A stretch of 64,000 bases of DNA from Kryptolebias marmoratus (lineage: Eukaryota > Chordata > Actinopteri > Cyprinodontiformes > Rivulidae), in contig NC_051430.1 of NCBI RefSeq assembly GCF_001649575.2, forward strand, positions 19,750,842-19,814,841. The letters are read 5' to 3'. Position numbers and translations under genes: made by a program. Of the stretch, positions 55,493 through 64,000 are shown piece by piece. Under the pieces are notes generated by a model that saw only the letters and a list, made by a program, of their open reading frames with translations, was not told the DNA's origin and did no database searches. The stretch's first letter is position 1, and the number at the start of each line of letters is the position of its first letter.

Positions 55493-57955
55493 ATGCATTT
55501 TTATTAAGCTCATGTAGTTTTTCTGTGAGGGGAACATTTGGTGGAAGCAAAATAAAACTATTTTGTAGTTCATATGACAGGAAGTCACCTGAACTGCTTA
55601 TAGAAGTTTAAAATTCTTTATATGTATTTGTTTTTAAAACATACAGAAAAACTCTAGGTTGCCACAATTATTGTGTCCATTAGAATGAAAAATAGCACCT
55701 TAAATATGAATGTACTTGGTAAAATATACAATTTAACTAATACTATGAAAGTGGCTAACCGTGGTCTCTGGATTCTTGAAATAATAGCAAATGGTAGCAT
55801 GAGAGGAATCAAAACATTTCTGTAAAATGACCAATGAGACAAGAATTACTGTAGCGTAGCACATGTGTATGTGCATTGTCTTATAAGTACAGGCTGTAGA
55901 TCACAAAATCAAACATTTTTGTGGAGTCAAAAAGGAAAGGCAGCAAAAGAGCTGTCAGTCACAGCTTAATTTGAACAAAATATCAGAGTGAATTAATTTA
56001 TTATAACTTTCAAAGAGAAATAATTTTGCTGTTTCAGAAGCACATTTTGCATATCCATATTCCCTCTTTGTCCTTTTTAGCACTTTAAATCTTTCATCTT
56101 TCTTTAGCAGGAACCTCAAATTTCGCAAGATGATCAAGAAATAAAAAAAAAATACCATTCGACCTTCTTGTGCTCAACTTTCCCCCTGTTCTTTATACAT
56201 GTTTGTCTCCTCCTCAACAGGTTGGTAATTCAGGGCCTTATTTTGGCGTTGGAAAGCTCATTTAGCTCCTATATGTAAACAACCTTCCAGATGGCTTGAT
56301 TACTCACCATAACGGGAGTTAAGAAGTGCCAACAGAAACTGTTTAATAAGTTACAGCAACCACACAAGCAAGACAAAATCATCCAAAAATCATCAAAAAA
56401 TAAGACTGTAAAAATCAATTCAAGAAGATGCAAAGAAAAAAAATACACAATGGCCTGAGCTTCTTCAACAGGCAGCAGCTGGGGTACTGCCAATAAACTG
56501 AATGAAATGTTGCTTTCTATAGATCACTAAAAAGCACAATTTTCTACCTTTTTTTAAATATAAATTAGGGGATTCAGACTCTTATTGTTGTGACAGCTGC
56601 TAATGATTTCTTCATGCAATATACAAACCTAATTCCCAGAAAATATTGAGATGTTTCCTAAAACTCCGCCAACTCTTATTATCTAACATAGCAGATGGAG
56701 TTCAAACATGTCAAGGTTCATAATTATTGAATTGTTATCAAATCATTACTTTTCTTTACAGAAATAAACAACCAATAGAAAAAGAAATTTATTCAATTTC
56801 ATGCCAGAGTTCCCATAGTGGTAATGTGATATTGGCTGTGAAACACAATGTTGACACATTTCTGCCTAGTTGAGATCAATAGCAATTTATCCACGCTTGT
56901 GCTGTAATATAAAACATGAGATTTGAAGACAATAAAAGAGATAAAACAGGAAAAAAAGAGAAGGCCCGGAAAAGTCTGCAGGGTTCAGCTTAAGCAGTGT
57001 GCGACCACAACCATCAGTCCTGTTGATCTATTGTTGGCTGACATGCTGCACTGACCTTTACTTACATTATCTGCCATCACTTCACCATAAACCACAGATT
57101 TATGGCATCATTGAATGCCAGGCCCCTAAAAATCTCATCTCCTTCTTCTCGTTGACATCCTGTCGTTCTCTCTTTTGCTACCCCCTTTTATTTTGAGGTT
57201 TCATACCCCCACCATTTCACACCCCCGACTCTTCTTCAGACTTGATGGTTAACTGTGGAGAAGGTCAGAGTCGTTAATGCCCCGGTAATAGACAATGCAG
57301 ATTAGAAGGCTACACTTACAATATAAATGGAAAATATATTAAGACATAACTCAGGGTCTGTGCATCACCAGACTGGAGTCTCTTTAATTAGAACATGCTA
57401 CTGCTGTGTCATATGTGCATCTTACAATGTTCTTTGAAAGGGTCCATAATTTGAAGTGAATTTATTTAAAAGGAAATTGCCACTCTTCATTCAGATGTAA
57501 AGTCTCACTAACGACCCCTGTTAACCATTAAATATGTTCACATTCAGATTAACTGAACATGTCTGACAATGACACGAACCAGCACAGCAAAGTTATGCAA
57601 CAACAAAATCTTCGACTCTAACTGCTGTATTCTGCTATATTTTTTTTCCAGTTAAGAAAAATAAAGTCTCAATCCAGACAAGAAGCAACAGGGTGGTGGG
57701 CATGCATGTGGATGCTGCTGTGTTTTAAAAACCAACACACATTTGTCAAGTTTACACAGAAACCGTAAGTATAGACAGAGTCTTTGTTCAATTAGGCTCA
57801 GAAAAGAGTTAAATAAGAGCACACACACAGAACAAATTAATACATTTGCATTTCTTCTTTAAACAGTGGTACTATGCTTTGCGCATGCACGTTAAAAAAG
57901 ATCAGATTCGTTTATATTTTATATTACAAATATGTTACTTTGTAGATTTGACAAG
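55493..57955. other. AT-rich noncoding DNA
   Basis: No supported gene or repeat. A stretch near 57360-57430 has a TTTAATTAGAAC core but little else. Confidence 0.45.
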
Positions 57956-57959
57956 ATCT

Positions 57960-58270
57960 GTTGACCACCTTTTCCCAGATTTTTATGACGACAAGCCGAA
58001 CATGATTCTGAAGTCAACACAGACCATCAGATCCAGTGTCCAATTTTTAAGTCTTTGTTTTTGTGATTCCCAGTGTTCTGTTTTTCAGCATCCAGGATAC
58101 ATCTCTGCGGTTTTCTGCTGAACTGCTGGAACATCTGTGTGGATGTTGTAAACCATTACATGTTGCTTTTCTCTGAAAGGTGCTCGGTATCTTTCCTCAC
58201 CAGCCAAAATGTGACAGACCTTGATAGGTCTTTCCTGATGTGTATTTGATGTCTTGTCACTCTCCACCTG
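57960..58270 (-). pseudogene. possible LINE ORF1-type remnant
   Basis: On the minus strand a 60-codon stop-free run ends at a TGA near 58085. It contains RPIKVCHILAGEERYRA and DVPAVQQKTAEMYPG. The layout is reminiscent of the C-terminal half of L1-type ORF1 proteins, an RNA-binding protein of retrotransposition, where an R-P-x-x-V-x-x-L block precedes a D-x-x-x-x-V-Q-x-K segment. Protein-like sequence continues past the stop in shifted frames. No ATG starts the run. The resemblance is weak and from memory. Confidence 0.3.
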
Positions 58271-59395
58271 CTTTCTGTTGATTTGGACAGAGTGAGATGG
58301 GGTTTTGTTGGAATCCCTGATGTTTAGAGTCCAATTTATTGTTCATAAACCTCTTAACAATATCACTAAGCTTCTTCCTGTATTAATCCTACCTCAGAAA
58401 TACAAAGGAAAGAGAATATTTTATTGACACACTTGACGGCACTCCGAATGGAGGCATCAAAGACATTTCTGAGAAATATCTGAAAATGTTTTTCTCAAGT
58501 ACAGCTTTGTGGAAAAAAGCTGCTAGAATTTTATTTTGAGACAGAGTCATACTGAACTTTTGACTTAGTCTTTTAACAGACTCAACTTGTTATTGCCTCT
58601 GACATTTATAAAAATTACTGGCGACGCTTTCAAGATGGCCGCCAAGAAGTAGACTTTGCCTAGAACAACTTTAGCAATATTTCCCAAGTGGAGCAGTGTT
58701 TGAAAATGATTTAGGAGGGAAAAACGGGAATGGGTTCTGTAGTCGGAAATCAGCTTGCTTGTATGAGGTTAGAATTACCCGTTTGAACTGAATGTTTACT
58801 TCTTCGTTAGTAATCTTTAGGGTTTGGCTTTGTGTCAGTGTGTGACTAAATGTGGGTTAAGAAAGGCAAGTAAGTTTGCATGCGTCGTCAGATTACCAAT
58901 TCCATGTCTTGAAAAAGTACTTTTGCCTTTCACCTGCAGCTAAAATTGACCTTCCATAAGCGTTTATGTTTTGGAGGGAAAATTTTAATATAAAACAAAA
59001 GAGGACACATTCAAATGAAATTGCTAATGCAATTGCTCTCGGCACATTTCCATGCCGGTGAGTGATCACTTAATATGGTGTTGGTTCACTCTGAGGAAAT
59101 TTGTAGGTACTGGACCCTGGAAACTCTGTAACAGCTCCTGCAATAATTTTACAAAAAACAGTTCATGTTTTTTTAGGTTTGCATTTTATCTGAAGTCATT
59201 CTTTTAGGAACATACTAAAATCTATGATAACTGATAAATATTTTCTATTAAATTTTTTGGGTTTTTCACCATCAAAGCACCATGACAGAACATCCTGCAA
59301 AGAAATTCCAGCAAAGATTATTTTTTGCTTCTAGGCCCTTCTAAATACCCTGATACCATTTTTAATAACAATTGACACATGTTCCTCCAATCTTT
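58271..59395. other. noncoding DNA, no gene seen
   Basis: AT-rich sequence. The words CACTTAATATGGTGTTGG near 59067 hint at a decayed transposon end but are too short to call. Confidence 0.45.
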
Positions 59396-59399
59396 CAGG

Positions 59400-59595
59400 C
59401 AGCACTTTCATAAATAACCTTGATTAATGACAGACAAAGACAGCGTGCTATTACATGCCTATTGATTCTGAATCTCCAACATCAGGCAGGCTTCAGAATC
59501 CCCAATTAAAACTAATTTACAGTAATTAGCACTGATGGAGGAGCAGACAGCAGAGAATGGCTGAACACTGAGTGCTTTCAAGGACAATCAGTGAC
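59400..59595. promoter_or_regulatory. candidate conserved noncoding element (TAAT-rich)
   Basis: Contains CCTTGATTAATGACAGAC, GCTATTACATGCC, CCCCAATTAAAACTAATTTA and CAGTAATTAGCACTGATGG, with CAGGCAGGCTTCAGAATCC between. Repeated homeodomain cores with balanced flanks look enhancer-like. Conservation untested. Confidence 0.3.
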
Positions 59596-60190
59596 ATTTA
59601 GATCTTTTTTTCTATTTTCTTGAAAATAAAGACAAAAAAAAACAAACGGAAAAAATGTGTTTTATTTTAATCATTTGCCTTAATAGATATTTTTGGTCTG
59701 AGGAACAAATGCTACTTTTCTGCAAATGTGCATGTATGTCCGCAGGCCTGTATCACACATCTGCTCTTCACAAGAATGGTCATAAAGAGAGGGGTCAAGT
59801 GTTAAGATTTCTAGGTCTAGATCATAATGGGAATTACAGACATAATTCTCTTCAATTACTGGCACCATTTACAGGGAATGAGATCATTACTAAAACTACC
59901 TTTGAAGGATAGCATCTGCCACAAAAAGCACATAATTGATAATAAAGAAAAATGTATTTAACAATGTTTAAGTAAACTCCTAATTGGATGCATTTATTGC
60001 TTACAATCAGAAATAAATTTATAGTTACTGCTTTTTTTTCCCTGAAAAAAGAAACAACATTTAAATACATTGACTTGTTACATGGAAAAACCCTCAGATG
60101 TTTACATATCTGTGAAAACCTTTTTATGTTGGTGACACTTTTTAGTCATCCAGTCATCTTTGACAAGAAGACAAGTTTCTTCATTCATGA
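59596..60190. other. AT-rich noncoding DNA
   Basis: No gene-like frame with recognisable features. A-rich near 59625-59655. Confidence 0.45.
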
Positions 60191-60195
60191 AAACC

Positions 60196-60270
60196 TTTCA
60201 CCTCTCATCATCATGGAAGAAAAACTCACAAACCAAAGAACTTGAGACGGCTTTCAGATGAGAGGTGAAA
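60196..60270. repeat. inverted repeat, probable teleost repeat fragment
   Basis: TTTCACCTCTCATC at 60196-60209 and GATGAGAGGTGAAA at 60257-60270 are perfect 14-base inverted copies 47 bases apart. The word TTTCxCCTCTCATC resembles the start of the repeat at the right edge of the window (GTTTCGCTTCTCATCC), so it may belong to a related family. Confidence 0.55.
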
Positions 60271-61255
60271 TAACTTCAAAGTAAAGGACGTTCAATTGCT
60301 TTCTATTCAGTCACCAAGAAAATACTTTTTTTCCCCTTTCGGTGACTTCACAGATTCTTTTTTCCAAAGTAACTTGCAGATGAGAAAAAAACACTGGAGC
60401 CTGGTTTAAGCATTGAGTGCTAAAACAATAAATAGGTGGAAAAGGTGAAAAACTGTAATACTGGAAGAACAGGTTGGCCATGTTACGTAGTTAGAAGTGT
60501 TAGAAAAGTAGTAGCCAACTGAAGGGAAGTCTTGAAGAGAGTATTGAAGGTGAAGAATGATCCCCTGGTTTTGTTCCACCAAAGTGTATTAAAAAAACTT
60601 TAGACCAAAGCTTAGTTTTGACAAAGGATGTAAGATTGGCCATATTAGACATTGTTTCTGAGAGGAACCCAGTGACTGAGAGGGAAGCTGTAAGACTGAG
60701 CTTGGATGGGCGTTTTCACTGTCGCCCTTCAGCCAAATGTTAGAGACTTGTATTTGATTCTGGCACCCTTGATAGGCAAAAGGCTTAAATGACAAGCGGA
60801 AAGACATGTGTCCTTGTTCAGCTAATCAAACAGCAGGTGTGTCGGCATATTCTGCACCATCTATTCCTGCTGAGAGCCGTGCAAGTGGTGCATCGCAAGA
60901 GTTGAGGCTAAAGATAACCGTGGCAGGTACCAGGTGTTGGGTGTCAAGCTTCTTTTCGTCTGGTGCAAAGTTATTTATTTACAAATTTTCCTTCATATCT
61001 TGAAGCTGACAACTTTTTCCTCACAAGTTTGCCTCAATAGCCCCTAGTGTAGCATTGTTGCAGTTTTAAATGCCCAAACTTTTAATGGGAAGAAAGTTGA
61101 AAATATAAAGGTACAGAGCATACATGCAGAGATTATTATAAGATTATAAATCATATGTCCACAGTCAAATTTACATAAATCGTTGGATAATGATAATTAT
61201 AATAAATTCCTGTCAAAACCCAATGACTGCTTTCTAAAATTTCCCTCTTTTTCTG
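60271..61255. other. noncoding DNA, no gene seen
   Basis: No recognised element. Composition becomes less AT-rich near 60800-60950. Confidence 0.45.
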
Positions 61256-61259
61256 TTTC

Positions 61260-61465
61260 TCTATTAAATTCCATCACTTCTCTCAGCAGATCATTTATGA
61301 ATTAGACACATTATCCCTGTAATACGAGACCAGATCTTTAGATTATTAATGAAATTCTTGCCGGACAGTGATAAATACATAACATGATGGTAACATCAGA
61401 GGAATTAATCTCCATTTTAAGGATTGTCTCTGATTCATTAATCTAATTACCACAGATTCTACAAA
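61260..61465. promoter_or_regulatory. candidate conserved noncoding element (TAAT-rich)
   Basis: Contains TTATGAATTAGACACATTA, CCTGTAATACGAGACC, TAGATTATTAATGAAATTC, GGAATTAATCTCC and ATTCATTAATCTAATTACC over 200 bases. The number of TAAT/ATTA cores and the lack of simple repeats are typical of developmental enhancers. Unproven. Confidence 0.33.
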
Positions 61466-61559
61466 ATATCATCGTCCTGATCCGTCTCAGTCAGTTTCTT
61501 GCCTTCTCCCTCTCTTTATATTGCTGTGTCTCCATTCATCACCCCAAACCCCTTCCTCA

Positions 61560-61695
61560 TCAGACTTATGGATCTCTGCATAATAAATGAGCCTGTCGAA
61601 AAAGAACGAGTAAAAACTCGTTTCAGTGAAATGAATTTTGTATATTATCAGATTACATGTCTTATCAATCGAAATGTGCCTTAATTAGCCTGAAA
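61560..61695. promoter_or_regulatory. candidate conserved noncoding element
   Basis: Contains GCATAATAAATGAGCC, GTAAAAACTCGTTTCAGTG and CTTATCAATCGAAATG followed by TTAATTAGCC. It lies 95 bases after the previous candidate and may be part of one larger element. Confidence 0.25.
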
Positions 61696-62255
61696 AAGCC
61701 CAAACCAAAATGAACACTGATGAACGCAGATACACTGTGTTTTGTCGTCTATTATTGGCTTGCATGGTAATGAAGACAAATGTAAAAACCTGGAGGTGTC
61801 CTTCAAAAATTTTGACTTGATAATTTATTTCTTTCAACTCTGTTCACATTAATCAACAACAGAAAGGTGTCCAAGTCATCTAAGAGTCCTGCACGTTCAG
61901 TGTGGAACTTTGAACATTTTGTGATTATTCCTTTTTATTTGATTTGCTTTGATTTTATTTTGGAGTTGATTGCAAGGCTTTCCAGACTTGCTGCGCTGAC
62001 AAGAAGATCGGCTTTGATTTTGTGTCTTTTTACTTGATGTCTAAGGACGAGTTCCAGCTTGGCAAATTATAGTGTGAAAGTCAGACGTTGCCATGAAAAT
62101 AAACTTAAAATAACAAATCAGATTTTTTTTTTCAGCAAAAAGTCTTTTTTTGAAAAGCCTAAATAGATTTAAGAAAAAAAATAACTTTTTTTGTGACTTT
62201 ATACTTTAACACCCAAGTTTGCCTGCAATGATTATCACCAGCTGCCATGTGCAGG
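61696..62255. other. AT-rich noncoding DNA
   Basis: T runs near 62125-62150. Nothing recognised. Confidence 0.45.
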
Positions 62256-62261
62256 TTTATT

Positions 62262-62530
62262 GTGTTAGGGAAAATATCTCCTGAACAACTAGACAAATTT
62301 TAATGAAACTTTAATAGTAATTAACAGTAACTATTAGCTGTACATCTGCAGCTGAATAACTTTTAGAGTCAATCTAATTCAAGATGGCTACCACAATCAG
62401 TTGATCTCAAAAAGCATAAAAATGATTGTACCTCAGTCAATTTGACAAATATTTAGCTAAAATTTGGTGTGGTAGTTGCTGACCATTATCTTGAGTTTTT
62501 GAAAATGCTATCGATACTGGTGATGTGGCG
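62262..62530 (-). mobile_element. unclassified interspersed repeat family, copy 3 (reversed)
   Basis: Reversed relative to the copies at 18650 and 30790. On the plus strand the order is AAATATCTCCTGAAC, TTTTAATGAAACTTT, GCTGTACATCTGCAGCTGAA, TCAAGATGGCTACCACA, CCTCAGTCAATTTGACAAAT and ATTTGGTGTGGTAGTTGCTG. It preserves both halves of the family better than copy 2. Noncoding. Confidence 0.6.
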
Positions 62531-63855
62531 CCTTACAGTATCAGATATTCTTAATGATAGAGACACTGTGAGATACTGTACACTTCAGAGTTTGAAGAGT
62601 TAATTTACAGTCAGTCAGGAGGGGCTTCAAGGACTGAGGGAGCTCAAAACAGATTATTTCTCCTGGCAACAAAGATAAATGTTTGTGTGGAACCAATAAA
62701 AGGTAAAGGTTAAACTAATATAGTTATAATAAATCTATATGTTGTGATAGTTAAGGTTTGACAACGGGCTGAAAGAAATCTCATAAAACTACATTGGTTT
62801 CTATGGTTTTATAATCTTGATTGTTGGAGTCAAGATGTTGCCATAGATCACGCAGAGGTTCGTGCTTGTAACAATGTCTCCTGCCATGCAACTATAAAAG
62901 AAATGATTGTGAAAATTGAAAGGTTTGTGATGACAGGAGCCTGTTCATAATTTGTCTCTTGCTATATAAGTTTTCCAACAAAAGAAGTGCAAAGCACCTG
63001 CTGAGGTCAGTGGACTGCACCAAAGATTGACAGTCAGAATTATGTTTGCCACTTGCTGCTGGAGGGAGGATTTCAGAGGTGACTGTATTTATTCTTTGAT
63101 TCATTTTGAGTTTGGTGCATAAGTCCTGTGCAGTATTATAGAGTGAACATGGTTACAGTTGAAATTGTTTAATGACCACAAACACAAAACTGCTTTCAAG
63201 CAAACTTTAAGAAAGCAGTATGTTTAATATGAAGACACGTTACATTGATGTCTTTTTTAAGAACTGAAGTTACTTACTGAACAAACACTAACAGATAATG
63301 CAGCCTGTGAGGATAAGAATAAAGATTAGATATGAATAAATATTACACTTAAAATAAAACTAAATGATAAAAAAAGCTGAAGGGTAAAATATAGAAAATC
63401 CCTAACAGTTGGACACTATGATAATAGGATGTTAATTGCATTAGACACGATTTTCACGTGGTGAGAAAGATCAACCCTGCCTGAGCATGTCAAAGTGTCA
63501 AAAACAATATTGAGTGGAACTAAGGAGGACATGCTCTCTCATGTACATTTGCTTACTGAGGACTTATGCCTCATCTAACACGTCTGTTTACCCTTATCTT
63601 AGTGTTTCTGTTTGAGCTGTGGTGTTTTACTAAACTGAACCAGATCAATGTATGATTTAAAACTCAACTGCACTCTTTAAGACAGTTCTTATTGGCTGAA
63701 CTGTAGGTAACAGAGGTTAGTGTGCTAGTGTGAGCTCTCAGGTTAGTCACTCTCTTTTGGCATATAAAACACATGTGTTTTAAGAGGTATTGATGGCACT
63801 TTCTGTTCAAATTTATATTTGCATGGGTGGTTAAATCTGTACCTAAAAAACAAAA
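62531..63855. other. AT-rich noncoding DNA
   Basis: No gene or repeat recognised. Confidence 0.45.
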
Positions 63856-63859
63856 ACAA

Positions 63860-64000
63860 CTGGACTTCTATTCTGTAGCTGAAGACGTTTCGCTTCTCAT
63901 CCGAGGAGCTTTCTCAATTCAGAAATAGAGAGTGTGGAGTTGAGCTTTTAAAGCTGAGATGTGATGTAAGCTGGATTGCTTGCAAATTGTTCTCGCTCTC
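63860..64000. mobile_element. common teleost interspersed repeat, cut by window edge
   Basis: TGGACTTCTATTCTGTAGC, then GAAGACGTTTCGCTTCTCAT, CCGAGGAGCTTTCTCAATTC and GTGTGGAGTTGAGC follow a repeat that is extremely frequent in teleost genomes (GAAGACGTTTCGCCTCTCAT, CCGAGAGGCTTCTTCAGTTC). It is probably part of a retroelement, but I cannot name the class. It continues beyond the right edge. Confidence 0.68.

Noticed and set aside
59060..59160. Possible Tc1-like end (ACTTAATATGGTGTTGG)
   Set aside because: Only about 20 bases resemble a Tc1 subterminal region and no further motif or terminal repeat follows.
1..64000. tRNA, rRNA, CRISPR arrays, bacterial-type promoters or terminators
   Set aside because: No cloverleaf-type GGTTCRANNCC box pair, rRNA words or regularly spaced direct repeats were seen by eye, and the sequence is vertebrate in character.

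Overview
The window reads as nuclear DNA from a ray-finned fish, probably a percomorph teleost. This rests on repeat content: five separate Tc1-like transposon pieces, several interspersed repeats I recognise as widespread in teleosts, many (CA)n tracts, AT-rich composition and draft-assembly N gaps. There is no operon structure, and no tRNA, rRNA or CRISPR array was seen.

I find no gene that can be called with confidence. Open frames are short, many start at non-ATG codons, and the longest ones run through N gaps. The recognisable coding sequence is dead transposase: a fragment at the left edge (1-60), a frameshifted N-terminal remnant (5434-5760), a decayed DDE-domain remnant (24530-24727), the C-terminal end of a young gap-interrupted element (33855-35376), and a scrambled element at 48505-48950. 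A possible LINE remnant lies near 58000-58270.

Layout. 1-5000: a Tc1 fragment, AT-rich DNA, a CpG-dense patch near 2927-3080 and the 3' end of a LINE-like repeat at 4150-4390. 5000-18000: Tc1 relic, a pyrimidine-rich domain, a nested non-autonomous transposon at 13664-14196, microsatellites and a small MITE at 17299. 18000-33000: one unclassified repeat family at 18650 and 30790 (a third copy lies at 62262), an unresolved open frame at 22326-22727, a Tc1 relic, a (CA)n tract with a gap, and several TAAT-rich blocks that look like conserved noncoding elements. 33666-35378: a palindromic MITE abutted by a full-length Tc1 element whose middle is N. 37000-38000: two short candidate exons. 44000-64000: more repeats, the scrambled Tc1 element, a long (TA)n array, further candidate regulatory blocks, and a common teleost repeat running off the right edge.

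My best interpretation, which is inference, is an intergenic desert or a very large intron, possibly with developmental enhancers. The firmest results are the Tc1 element with 148 of 149 identical terminal-repeat bases and TA target duplication, its position at the edge of a palindromic MITE, and the alternately inverted Tc1 pieces at 48505-48950. Candidate conserved elements and exons are low-confidence and need cross-species alignment.
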